From Sedimentitalea xiamensis (GTDB taxonomy: Bacteria; Pseudomonadota; Alphaproteobacteria; Rhodobacterales; Rhodobacteraceae), in contig NZ_JASNJE010000001.1 of NCBI RefSeq assembly GCF_030164465.1, positions 332,646 to 396,645 on the forward strand: a stretch of 64,000 nucleotides of DNA, in the 5' to 3' direction. A program made the position numbers and the translations under genes. This document shows, one piece after another, positions 56,395 to 64,000 of this stretch (its first letter is position 1; every line of letters begins with the position of its first letter). Below the pieces are notes generated by a model, which was not told the origin of the DNA, searched no databases, and worked only from the letters and a program-made list of their open reading frames with translations.

Positions 56395-57161
56395 GCCTGC
56401 TGGAAGTGGAGGACCTCGCCATCCATTTCGGCGGCGTGAAAGCGGTCGACGGAGTGTCATTCAGTGTCGAAAAGGGCGAGGTCTTTGCCATCATCGGCCC
56501 GAACGGTGCCGGCAAGTCGACGATCTTCAACCTGATCAGCCGCATCTACCAGTCGACCCTGGGCCGTATACAGTTCGACGGACAGGACATTACCGCATCC
56601 AGGGCGCATGACATCGCGGGGCTGGGGATCGCGCGGACCTTCCAGAACATCGAACTGTTCGATCATTCGACCGTGCTCGACAATCTTCTGATGGGACGGC
56701 ACACGCATCGCAGGACGAATTTCGTGCAGGACATATTGTTCCTGCCCAAGGTCAGGCGCGAGGAGCGCCAGCACCGGCGCCGGGTCGAGCAGGTGATCGA
56801 GTTTCTCGAACTCGAGGCCTATCGCAAGAAGATGATCGCGGGCCTGCCCTACGGTGTCCGAAAGGTGGTCGAGATCGGGCGGGCGCTGGCAACCGGACCC
56901 AAGCTGATCCTGCTGGACGAACCGGCTTCCGGGCTTTCGGTCGAAGAGACGCGGGATGTCGCCTTCTGGATCGAGGACATGCGCCGCGACATGGGTCTGA
57001 CCGTTTTGATGGTGGAACACGACATGAGCCTCGTGAACCAGGTCTCGGATCGCGTCATGGCGGTTGCCAATGGCCGGACGCTGGCCATGGGCACGCCCGC
57101 CGAGGTGCAGGCCCATCCGGATGTCATGGCGGCCTACCTGGGGACAGGGGCGGCGGCATGA
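56391..57161 (+). CDS. livG: ABC transporter ATP-binding protein LivG
   Basis: A 256-aa ATPase of the LivG type: Walker A GPNGAGKSTIF, Q-loop ARTFQNIELF, LPYGVRKVVEIGRALATGP replacing the canonical signature as usual in LivG, Walker B LILLDEPASGLS and the switch His in MVEHDMSLV. Its TGA overlaps the ATG of a 48-residue ORF (57158) by 4 nt; the usual livG-livF contact is therefore broken by an insertion. Confidence 0.93.
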   Translation: MSLLEVEDLAIHFGGVKAVDGVSFSVEKGEVFAIIGPNGAGKSTIFNLISRIYQSTLGRIQFDGQDITASRAHDIAGLGIARTFQNIELFDHSTVLDNLLMGRHTHRRTNFVQDILFLPKVRREERQHRRRVEQVIEFLELEAYRKKMIAGLPYGVRKVVEIGRALATGPKLILLDEPASGLSVEETRDVAFWIEDMRRDMGLTVLMVEHDMSLVNQVSDRVMAVANGRTLAMGTPAEVQAHPDVMAAYLGTGAAA

Positions 57162-57304
57162 CAGCCTCCGGAACCTTCGCCGAAGGCCACGCCCGACCTC
57201 GCCGGCGTGCCTTCCCGGAAGGAGCACCGGGCGTGATCAAGGGCTGGTTGCATCGCGCCGGACAGGTTGCAAGCCAGACATCCGGATCGGAGGCCGTCGC
57301 ATGA
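57158..57304 (+). CDS. Small ORF (48 aa) nested between livG and livF
   Basis: ATG 57158 overlaps the livG TGA as ATGA, and its own TGA (57302-57304) overlaps the livF ATG as ATGA. The 48-residue product begins MTASGTFAEGHARPRRRAF and ends GSEAVA. It has a basic stretch (RPRRR) and a WLHRAG segment, with no membrane helix or known domain. About two thirds of third codon positions are G or C. Exact coupling at both ends argues for translation. It could instead be a diverged linker that keeps ribosomes moving to livF. Confidence 0.5.
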   Translation: MTASGTFAEGHARPRRRAFPEGAPGVIKGWLHRAGQVASQTSGSEAVA

Positions 57305-58062
57305 GCGTCCTTTCCATCCGCAACCTCGAAACCTTCTACGGGGCGATCATGGCCCTGCGCGGTGTCTCCATCGATGTCCAACAGGGGGAAATCGTGGCCA
57401 TTCTCGGTGCCAACGGCGCCGGGAAGACGACGCTGATGAAGACCATCGCCGGACTCATGGACCCCGAGAAGGGGACCATCAGCTTCATGGGCGAAGCGAT
57501 CTCGGGGCTCGATCCGGACCGGGTCGTGGCGAAGGGCATTTCGCTGGTCCCCGAGGGCCGCGAGGTCTTTCCCTATCTCACCATCGAAGAGAACCTGAAG
57601 CTCGGCGCCTATACACGCAAAGACAGCGCCTCCGACGATCTGGAACTGGTTTACTCCTACTTCCCGATCCTAAAGGAACGCCGCCGCCAATCCGCCGGGT
57701 TCCTGTCCGGCGGGCAGCAGCAGATGCTGGCCATCGGGCGCGGGCTGATGGCGCGGCCCAGGCTGATGATGCTGGACGAACCCTCCCTCGGTCTCTCGCC
57801 GCTGCTGACACAGGAGATATTCGGGATCATCGCCCGCCTCAATTCCGAGCAGGGCGTGACGATGCTGCTGGTCGAACAGAACGCCCATATCGCGCTGGCC
57901 ACCGCGCACCATGGGTATGTCCTCGAAATGGGACGGATCGTCATGGCGGGCACGGCCGAAAAGCTGCGCGCCTCGGCGGACATCCAGGAATTCTATCTCG
58001 GCAGATCCGGTGAAACTCAGCGCGATCAGAAACGCTGGAAAAGGCGCAAGACATGGAGATGA
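57301..58062 (+). CDS. livF: ABC transporter ATP-binding protein LivF
   Basis: A 253-aa ATPase: Walker A GANGAGKTTLMKTI, Q-loop PEGREVFPYLTIEEN, signature LSGGQQQMLAIGRGLM, Walker B LMMLDEPSLGLSP and switch LLVEQNAHIAL. ATG 57301 follows a GGAGG Shine-Dalgarno within the upstream small ORF. Its stop overlaps the acyl-CoA ligase start by 10 nt. Confidence 0.93.
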   Translation: MSVLSIRNLETFYGAIMALRGVSIDVQQGEIVAILGANGAGKTTLMKTIAGLMDPEKGTISFMGEAISGLDPDRVVAKGISLVPEGREVFPYLTIEENLKLGAYTRKDSASDDLELVYSYFPILKERRRQSAGFLSGGQQQMLAIGRGLMARPRLMMLDEPSLGLSPLLTQEIFGIIARLNSEQGVTMLLVEQNAHIALATAHHGYVLEMGRIVMAGTAEKLRASADIQEFYLGRSGETQRDQKRWKRRKTWR

Positions 58063-59882
58063 GCCGCGTGGATATCGTTGAGTATCTCAACTTTGACGGG
58101 CACGAGACAATCACCTCGCTCTGGGCCGACCGCTGCGCCCGGTACGGTGACCGCGTCGCGCACAGACAGAAAGAGTTGGGCATATGGCAGGCCTATTCCT
58201 GGCGCGACTACTACGAGAGCGCGCGCAAGATTGGCCGCGCCCTGATGCGGCTTGGCGTGCAGAAGGGCGAGCCGGTTCTGATCCTGTCCGAGGACCGGCG
58301 CGAATGGCTCTACATCGATCTCGGCGCGGCCTCCATCGGTGCCATACCGGCCGGGGTCTACACCACCGACAGCCCCTCCCAACTGGCCTACCTGGCCGGC
58401 GACAGCGGCGCGCGGACGCTCTTCGTCGAGAATGACGAACAGCTTGACAAGTATCTCGAAGCCCGTGCGGACATGCCGGGGATCGAGACTGTCGTCGTGC
58501 TGGATCGCGACGGTTTGGCCCATTTCTCTGACCCGCAGGTGATGTTCCTCGAAGACCTCTATGCCATGGGCGAGGCCGAGGAGCGGCACGAACCGGGACG
58601 GTTCGAAGAGGCGATGAAGGCGATACGTCCGGAGGACCCGCGAATGCTGATCTACACTTCCGGAACCACGGGGCCGCCGAAGGGCGCGATGATCACGCAC
58701 CGCAACATGATCTTCCAGCTGCGCGCCGGACGCGAAGTGCTGGAGTTCCATGAAACCGACAATCTGCTGTGCTTCCTGCCGCTCTGCCACGTGCTCGAAC
58801 GCCTCGTGTCGGTCGAGGCGCCGATCGCCAACGGCTGCATCGTGAACTTTGCCGAGAGTCCGGAAACGGTCTTCGACAACTTGCAGGAGGTCAGCCCCAA
58901 CAGCTTTTCCGGCGTGCCCCGGATCTGGGAGAAAATCTATTCCCGCGTGATGATCCTGCGCTCCGAGGCGGGGAGGGTCGGGACTTGGGCCTTTGACTGG
59001 GCATTGGCGATCGGGGACCGCTACGCGCGTGCAGAGGCGCCGGGGCCCGGCTTGCGGCTGGCGCATTTCATTGCGGACGTCACCGTGCTGTCGAACCTGC
59101 GCCGGATGCTCGGGCTTGCCAATGCGCGGCGCGTGACCTCCGGGGCCGCGCCGATTTCGCCCGACCTGATCCACTGGTTCGCGGCCCTTGGCGTACCGAT
59201 GATCGAGGGTTATGGCATGACGGAAACCGCCGGGATCGCCACGATCAACACGGTCGAACACAACCTCATCGGCACAGTCGGCCCGGCCCTGCCGGGGGTC
59301 GAGATGCGGATCGACGAGACGGGGGAACTGATGATCGGCGGGCCTTGCGTCTTCGGCGGTTACTGGAACAAGCCCGAAAAGACCGCCGAGGCAATTACCT
59401 GCGACGGCTGGCTGCACACCGGCGATGTCGGGCGGATCGGCAATGACGGCGCGCTGACCATCACCGGGCGTCTCAAGGACATCATCATCACCGCCGGGGG
59501 CAAGAACATCACCCCGGCGGAGATCGAGAGCAAGCTGAAGTTCAGCCCCTATATTTCGGACGCGGTGGTGATCGGGGACCGGCGCAGATACCTGACCTGC
59601 CTGATCATGATCGACCAGGAAAATGTCGAGAAATTTGCCCAGGACCGGCAGATCCCCTTTTCGGATTTCGCTTCGCTCACCCGCGCGGGCGAGGTGCGGG
59701 AACTGATAGGCAGCGTCGTCTCCGACACCAACAAGCACTTCGCCAATGTCGAGCAGCTGAAAGATTTCCGGCTGATCGACATCCTGCTGACGGCTGAAGA
59801 CGAGGAACTGACGCCGACCATGAAGCTGAAACGGAATTTCGTGAACCAGCGCCACGCCGCGCTGATCGACGAGATGTACTGA
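58053..59882 (+). CDS. AMP-dependent acyl-CoA synthetase (long-chain type)
   Basis: Activates a carboxylic acid to its CoA thioester through an acyl-adenylate. The 609-aa product has the P-loop-like LIYTSGTTGPPKGAMITH, the A4/A5 segment MIEGYGMTET, GWLHTGDVGRI and DGALTITGRLKDIIITAGGKNITP, and a final catalytic Lys in LTPTMKLKRNFV. It resembles the long-chain (FadD15-like) ligases with a lid rather than benzoate ligases. A second ATG at 58059 is possible. It follows livF in the same operon, so the transported acid is probably its substrate. Confidence 0.9.
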   Translation: MEMSRVDIVEYLNFDGHETITSLWADRCARYGDRVAHRQKELGIWQAYSWRDYYESARKIGRALMRLGVQKGEPVLILSEDRREWLYIDLGAASIGAIPAGVYTTDSPSQLAYLAGDSGARTLFVENDEQLDKYLEARADMPGIETVVVLDRDGLAHFSDPQVMFLEDLYAMGEAEERHEPGRFEEAMKAIRPEDPRMLIYTSGTTGPPKGAMITHRNMIFQLRAGREVLEFHETDNLLCFLPLCHVLERLVSVEAPIANGCIVNFAESPETVFDNLQEVSPNSFSGVPRIWEKIYSRVMILRSEAGRVGTWAFDWALAIGDRYARAEAPGPGLRLAHFIADVTVLSNLRRMLGLANARRVTSGAAPISPDLIHWFAALGVPMIEGYGMTETAGIATINTVEHNLIGTVGPALPGVEMRIDETGELMIGGPCVFGGYWNKPEKTAEAITCDGWLHTGDVGRIGNDGALTITGRLKDIIITAGGKNITPAEIESKLKFSPYISDAVVIGDRRRYLTCLIMIDQENVEKFAQDRQIPFSDFASLTRAGEVRELIGSVVSDTNKHFANVEQLKDFRLIDILLTAEDEELTPTMKLKRNFVNQRHAALIDEMY

Positions 59883-59912
59883 CCCGTCACGGGTCGCATT
59901 AGGGAGGAACAA

Positions 59913-61076
59913 ATGAAACTTCTGAAATCTCTGACAATCGCTGCGTCCATTGCGGCCTCTCCGCTGCTGGCGCAGACGCCCGGCGTCACCGATACCGAAA
60001 TCAAGATCGGCGGCGCACATGACCTTTCGGGTATTTTCGCGCCCTTTTCGGTGCCTGCCGTATCGGCGGCCAAGGCCTATTTCGATCAGGTAAACGCGAA
60101 TGGCGGCGTCCACGGGCGCAAGATCACTTACATTGTCGAGGATCACGGCTACCAGGTGCCCAAGGCCGCGCAGGCCGCGAACAAGCTGATCAACCGCGAC
60201 GAGGTCTTTGCGATGCTGCTGAACCTCGGCACGCCGCAGAACCTTGCCATGTTCCAGATGATGGAGCCGCAGGGAGTCCCCAACGTCTCCCCCATCACTG
60301 CCGCACGCCAGATGGTCGAGCCTTTCGCGCCTTGGAAGTTCGCGGGGACGTCCAGCTACTACGCGGCGGTCAAAGCGGCCATCGCCTTCATGAAGGAAAA
60401 CGAGGGAACCAGGAAAGTCTGTCTGATGATCCTGCCCACGGATTTCGGCAAGGAAATAGAGGCAGCGGTGCATGAACTGGCCGATGCAGGCGATATCGAA
60501 CTGGGGGCCGAGATCGGCCACAAGCCGGACGAGAGCGATTTCACCGGCGCGCTCGGCAAGGTGAAGGACTCCGGTTGCGATACGGTCGGCATGGCGCTGG
60601 GCATCTCGCAGATGATCAACGCCATCACCACCGCGCGCAAGTTGGGCATGGATGACCTGAAGTTCATGCTGTCAAGCGCCGGGTTCCATACCGTTGTCGC
60701 AAAGGGTCTCGCCGCGCAGGGCGTGACGGACGGCGTTTACTCCGCCGCCGGATGGCAGGATCTCGAGGCGCGCCTGGGTGAACCGGAAGTCGCCGAATGG
60801 GTTGCGCAATACAAGGCTGCGACCGGCGAGGACTATCCCGGCACCGGCGCACTTCTGGGGCGTGCGGGTGCGGGCATCATGGTTGCCGCGCTCGAGGCCG
60901 CAGGCCCGGACCTGACCCGCGAGAGCTTCATCAGGGCGATGGAGACACTCGACTACGAGGACAAGATCGCGGGCAACCACGTCGACTTCAGCGCCGAGGA
61001 TCACGAGGCGGCAGACGAGGTCTTCGTCAACCGGATCGAAAACGGGTCATGGGTGCTCCTTCAGACCATCGAATGA
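59913..61076 (+). CDS. ABC transporter substrate-binding protein (LivK-like)
   Basis: A 387-aa periplasmic binding protein with a signal peptide (MKLLKSLTIAASIAASPLLAQ) and the type I fold: VTDTEIKIGGAHDLSGIFAPF, AYFDQVNANGGVHGRKI, and FAGTSSYYAAVKAAI. A lipobox Cys is not visible. Ligand unknown; the operon points to a branched or long-chain acid. A GGGAGG Shine-Dalgarno precedes it, 30 bp after the ligase stop. Confidence 0.9.
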   Translation: MKLLKSLTIAASIAASPLLAQTPGVTDTEIKIGGAHDLSGIFAPFSVPAVSAAKAYFDQVNANGGVHGRKITYIVEDHGYQVPKAAQAANKLINRDEVFAMLLNLGTPQNLAMFQMMEPQGVPNVSPITAARQMVEPFAPWKFAGTSSYYAAVKAAIAFMKENEGTRKVCLMILPTDFGKEIEAAVHELADAGDIELGAEIGHKPDESDFTGALGKVKDSGCDTVGMALGISQMINAITTARKLGMDDLKFMLSSAGFHTVVAKGLAAQGVTDGVYSAAGWQDLEARLGEPEVAEWVAQYKAATGEDYPGTGALLGRAGAGIMVAALEAAGPDLTRESFIRAMETLDYEDKIAGNHVDFSAEDHEAADEVFVNRIENGSWVLLQTIE

Positions 61077-61150
61077 TGCCTGCTCGCGGGGCGGCAACCT
61101 GCTGCCCTGCGACCTGGCCCAACCACAACGCATATCAGCTGGAGGTCCGG

Positions 61151-62308
61151 ATGCTGAACCGCACCATCTATGAAGAAGAACACGAGATTTTCCGGAAATC
61201 GGTCCGGGCCTGGGCAGAGGCCGAAGTCTTTCCCCACGGCGAGATCTGGCGCGACAACGGTTGTGTCAGCCGCGAGGTGTGGAAAAGCGCCGGGGAACAA
61301 GGGTTTCTCTGCATGTATGCGGATGAGGCATACGGCGGTCTCGGCCTGACGGATTTCCGCTACGACATGATCCTGTGTGAAGAACTCGGGCCGCGCGAAC
61401 CGGGCTTTTTCGTGGGTTTGCAGAATCGCATCGCCGGGCCCTACCTGCAGAATTCTGCCGACAAGCCGCAGCGCGAGAAATACATGCCCGGTGCCGTGTC
61501 CGGCGACACGATTCTTGCCATTGCGATGACCGAACCGGGTAGCGGGTCGGATCTTGCCGGGATCAAGACCCGCGCGGTCGAGGATGGTGATCACTGGGTT
61601 CTGAACGGATCGAAGACCTACATCTCCAACGGCTTCCTCGCCGATCTGGTGCTGGTCGCCGCCAGGACCAATCCCGACGCCAGCCATGACGTCGGGCTGT
61701 TCTGGGTCGAAACCGACACGCCGGGTTTTTCCAGAGGCCGGAACCTCAAGAAGGTGGGGCTGGAGAGTCAGGACACGGCCGAGCTCTTTTTCGACAATGT
61801 GCGCGTGCCCAGGGAGAACGTGCTTGGCAATCCGAAGGGCGGTTTCAAGACCATGATGATGAATCTCGCCGAAGAGCGGATGATCGGGGCCGTCGGTTTC
61901 GCCGCCCGGGCGGAGCATGCGTTCAACATCACCATGGCATTCATCATGGAACGGCGCGCCTTCGGCCGCGCCATCGGCACCTTCCAGAATTCACGCTTCA
62001 AGATGGCCTCGATGCGCACGGAGCTGGACGCCGCCTGGGCGCTGACCGACCACTGCGCGCGCGAACACATGCAGGGCCGTCTCTCGGCCGAGATGGCGGC
62101 GGAAGCCAAGCTCTTCACCTCCGAGGTCGAAGGGCGTGTGGTGGACGAATGCCTGCAATTGCACGGCGGAGCGGGCTATATGGACGAATACGAGATCTCG
62201 CGCCTCTATCGCGACGCCCGGATCAGCCGCATCTATGCCGGCACCTCCGAGATCATGCGCGAAATCATCGGCCGAGGCCTCGGCCTGGACGAGCGGCAGA
62301 GGAACTGA
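61151..62308 (+). CDS. Acyl-CoA dehydrogenase (isovaleryl/long-chain type)
   Basis: A 385-aa acyl-CoA dehydrogenase: ILAIAMTEPGSGSDLAGIKTR, NGSKTYISNGFLADL, SQDTAELFFDNVRVP, LQLHGGAGYMDEYEISRLYRDAR and SRIYAGTSEIMREIIGRG. In the C-terminal site Ala replaces the Glu of medium-chain enzymes (IYAGT), so the helix G Glu (AEERMIGAV) is the likely base. ATG 61151 follows GGAGG. An in-frame ATG at 61073 overlapping the previous stop would add 26 residues and is less likely. It is the last gene of the liv operon. Confidence 0.9.
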   Translation: MLNRTIYEEEHEIFRKSVRAWAEAEVFPHGEIWRDNGCVSREVWKSAGEQGFLCMYADEAYGGLGLTDFRYDMILCEELGPREPGFFVGLQNRIAGPYLQNSADKPQREKYMPGAVSGDTILAIAMTEPGSGSDLAGIKTRAVEDGDHWVLNGSKTYISNGFLADLVLVAARTNPDASHDVGLFWVETDTPGFSRGRNLKKVGLESQDTAELFFDNVRVPRENVLGNPKGGFKTMMMNLAEERMIGAVGFAARAEHAFNITMAFIMERRAFGRAIGTFQNSRFKMASMRTELDAAWALTDHCAREHMQGRLSAEMAAEAKLFTSEVEGRVVDECLQLHGGAGYMDEYEISRLYRDARISRIYAGTSEIMREIIGRGLGLDERQRN

Positions 62309-62524
62309 TGTCGGGTCCGTGCCGCGCCCTGCCACTCGCCAAGGCGCGCGACGACCAGCCGGACGGCACGGGAGAGGGCGTTTCCGTTCATGGACAGCGA
62401 TTCCCGCTGGCCGGTCGATGGCGACAGACAGCAGAAGAGTGGCCGGGGCGACGATGAGGCCGGCTGTCCGCTCTGATTCCGCCTTGCGCGACCTGCAGGT
62501 TGCGTTTAAACGAGCATCCGCGTG

Positions 62525-62560
62525 GCCCCAATAGCTCAGCTGGTCGAGCAACTGTTTCGC
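62525..62560 (+). pseudogene. tRNA-like 5' fragment
   Basis: GCCCCAA followed by TA and the D-arm signature GCTCAGCTGGTCGAGC (62534-62549) looks like the first half of a tRNA, but no 3' half with a matching TTGGGGC follows. Instead a 7-bp inverted repeat, GTGGCCC (62522-62528) / GGGCCAC (62629-62635), spans the region. Probably a relic left by recombination at a tRNA site. Confidence 0.4.
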
Positions 62561-62649
62561 AAGTAGCGGATCCGCCCGCGAATGACTTGCAAAACCAGTC
62601 GCTTACAAACGGAGCAAAGTAACTGGTAGGGCCACGACGAGAGAGGAAT

Positions 62650-62725
62650 GCCGCTGTAGCTCAGCTGGTAGAGCACGTCATTCGTAATGATGGGGTCGGG
62701 GGTTCGAGTCCCTTCAGCGGCACCA
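62650..62725 (+). tRNA. tRNA-Thr (anticodon CGT)
   Basis: Cloverleaf read by eye: acceptor GCCGCTG / CAGCGGC; D arm GCTC AGCTGGTA GAGC; anticodon stem CGTCA / TGATG with loop TTCGTAA (anticodon CGT); T arm GGGGG TTCGAGT CCCTT (two G-T pairs); encoded CCA. It lies at the boundary between the island and pyruvate carboxylase. Confidence 0.93.
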
Positions 62726-62926
62726 TTCCTCACCGTCACCCAAGAGAATTTACTAATGTAATCAGCACCTTCGGCATAGCCGCAAGGTGACGTTTGCGCT
62801 TTCGATTTTCAGAGATCCGGGCAGGCGGCGCTCAGGATTGGCAGAAAGAGCCGATCTCGGGGCGTAGTAACCCCACCGCAAGCGGCCGGTGTCGGCCGAA
62901 ATGACGCCTCCTCGAATCCCGCAGGC

Positions 62927-63265
62927 AAGCGCGCTGAGCACAAGTATTCCCCAGCAGAGTGCACCGGGATCAAGAAGCGCACCGTCGAAGGCCGCCCAGA
63001 TAAAGCGCATATCAGCACGTCCTATGTGAAGCGCCAGAACCTCACCATGCGCATGGGTATGCGCCGCTTCACTCGTCTGACGAACGGTTTCAGCAAGAAG
63101 CTGGAAAACCACCTTCACATGCTTTCGACATACTTCGTGCACTACAACTTCGTTCCCATCCGCAAGAGCCTGAAAGTTACTCTGGCGATGGCCGCTGGCG
63201 TTTCCGAAACTCTGCAAGATATGGAAAAGATCAGACATACCCACCGCTCGTTTTCCGAACCGTGA
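62927..63265 (+). pseudogene. C-terminal remnant of a DDE transposase (IS1-like)
   Basis: The frame ends with a conserved transposase tail: KYSPAECTG, HISTSYVKRQNLTMRM, MRRFTRLTNGFSKKLENH, FVHYNF and LAMAAGVSETLQDME. This matches the C-terminal part of IS1-type transposases (SYVERQNLTMRMxMRRFTRLTNAFSKK). The N-terminus and the first catalytic Asp are absent, and upstream reads lack homology. Between 62309 and 62520, and from 62740 to 62926, I see nothing else. Confidence 0.75.
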
Positions 63266-63350
63266 ATCACCCCGTCAGGCGGAAATCAATGGGTCCTGAC
63301 CCTAGCCACTTTCGGACATAGCCATTCGGACAATTCCCGGCCGCGGCGGT

Positions 63351-64000
63351 TCATTCCATTTCGATGAGGAGGTCTTTTGCGTCGATCTGGCTGGCGGGCT
63401 GGACGTGGACGGCCTTGACGGTGGCGTCGCGTTCGGCGTGCAGGCCGGTTTCCATCTTCATCGCCTCGATGGTCAGCAGGAGGTCGCCCTGCCTGACCTT
63501 CGCCCCGGCCTGCACCGCCACGGTGGCGACGACGCCGGGCATCGGCGCGCCGATGTGGCGGGGGTCGGCCGGGTCGGCCTTGGGGCGTTGGGCGGTAGCG
63601 GACTTGACCATACGGTCGGGCACCCGGATCACGCGGGGCTGGCCGTTGAGTTCGAAGAACACCTTCACCTCGCCGTCCTCGCCGGTCTCGCCGACCGCCT
63701 GCATGCGGATTTCCAGCGTCTTGCCGGGGTCGATTTCGGCCGAGATCTCGTCGCCCGGTTCCATGCCGTAGAAGAAGGTGGTGGTCGGCAGGGTGCGGAC
63801 CGGGCCGTAGATCCGGTGCCGGCCCATGTAGTCGAGAAACACCTTGGGATACATCAGGTAGCCGTTCAGGTCCTCGTCGTCGACCTCCTTGCCTTCCATC
63901 TCGGCGCTGGCCCTGGCGCGGGCCTCTTCCAGGTCGGTCGGGGGCAGGTGCTTGCCGGGGCGTTCCATGTTCGGCGCCGCGCCCTTCAGCACCTTGGCGG
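63351..64000 (-). CDS. pyc: Pyruvate carboxylase, C-terminal part
   Basis: C-terminal end of the multidomain enzyme that carboxylates pyruvate to oxaloacetate. Open to the window edge, so the N-terminus lies outside. Visible: the end of the carboxyltransferase domain and tetramer region (GYLMYPKVFLDYMGRHRIYGP, LPTTTFFYGMEPGDE) and the biotinyl domain with biotin-Lys motif IEAMKMETGLHA near the C-terminus. The sequence GAPMPGVVATVAVQAGAKV precedes it as in Pyc proteins. Confidence 0.93.
   Translation of the reverse strand, partial: AKVLKGAAPNMERPGKHLPPTDLEEARARASAEMEGKEVDDEDLNGYLMYPKVFLDYMGRHRIYGPVRTLPTTTFFYGMEPGDEISAEIDPGKTLEIRMQAVGETGEDGEVKVFFELNGQPRVIRVPDRMVKSATAQRPKADPADPRHIGAPMPGVVATVAVQAGAKVRQGDLLLTIEAMKMETGLHAERDATVKAVHVQPASQIDAKDLLIEME

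Noticed and set aside
62536..62739. Minus-strand ORF of 67 codons containing EGTRTPDPIITN
   Set aside because: It is antisense to the tRNA-Thr gene and its neighbour. This peptide recurs as a false annotation opposite tRNA genes.
62762..63244. Minus-strand 160-codon ORF
   Set aside because: It lies antisense to the transposase remnant, which has clear family motifs on the plus strand.

Overview
The window is chromosomal DNA from an alphaproteobacterium, most likely a member of the Rhodobacteraceae (Roseobacter lineage). The evidence is high GC content with strong GC3 bias, the gene orders mnmE-rho-hemJ // maf-aroE-coaE-dnaQ-secB and regB-senC-regA ... ahcY, the AddAB recombination system, a Tim44-like adaptor (TimA), and the hemD - mitofilin-like - hemY cluster.

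Region 1 (1-36.3 kb) is a housekeeping core. The 405-bp gap at 2730-3134 looks like the chromosomal replication origin: it has several DnaA-box matches beside AT-rich tracts, and the flanking genes diverge from it (mnmE, rho, hemJ leftward; maf, aroE, coaE, dnaQ rightward). Then come fxsA-secB, timA-mltA-smr, an MFS transporter, hslVU with a heat-shock-like promoter, and a long leftward block: regB - PAS protein - tsaE - amgK - murU - addB - addA - trxA. The global redox two-component system RegB/RegA with SenC (PrrC) sits at 23-26 kb, followed by an HD hydrolase and ahcY. Next are a putative outer-membrane protein, DUF2853, two candidate small RNAs, EVE and YciI proteins, gpsA-tsaD, and hemD with a mitofilin-like gene (19 tandem GAGCCT units encoding a Glu-Pro tract) and hemY.

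Region 2 (36.3-63.3 kb) is an accessory catabolic island. It starts with a two-gene membrane system plus M20 amidohydrolase and a divergent MarR regulator. A decayed IS630-type transposase follows. A leftward operon (BKACE - carboxyltransferase - acyl-CoA dehydrogenase - biotin carboxylase - SDR - GST) has the order of the acyclic-terpene atuC-D-(E)-F-G cluster, with the hydratase reduced to a C-terminal stub. Divergent from it are a second acyl-CoA dehydrogenase and a TetR regulator. A third block has tetR-thiolase-fadJ-(racemase pseudogene) leftward and livH-livM-livG-(48-codon ORF)-livF-acyl-CoA ligase-binding protein-acyl-CoA dehydrogenase rightward. Three acyl-CoA dehydrogenases of the branched/long-chain active-site type, a carboxylase with the Gly signature of geranyl-CoA carboxylase and a racemase relic suggest uptake and beta-oxidation of methyl-branched (isoprenoid-like) acids. 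That reading is inference.

The island ends at a tRNA-Thr(CGU) gene, a tRNA fragment and a transposase remnant. The last 650 bp hold the C-terminus of pyruvate carboxylase on the minus strand.
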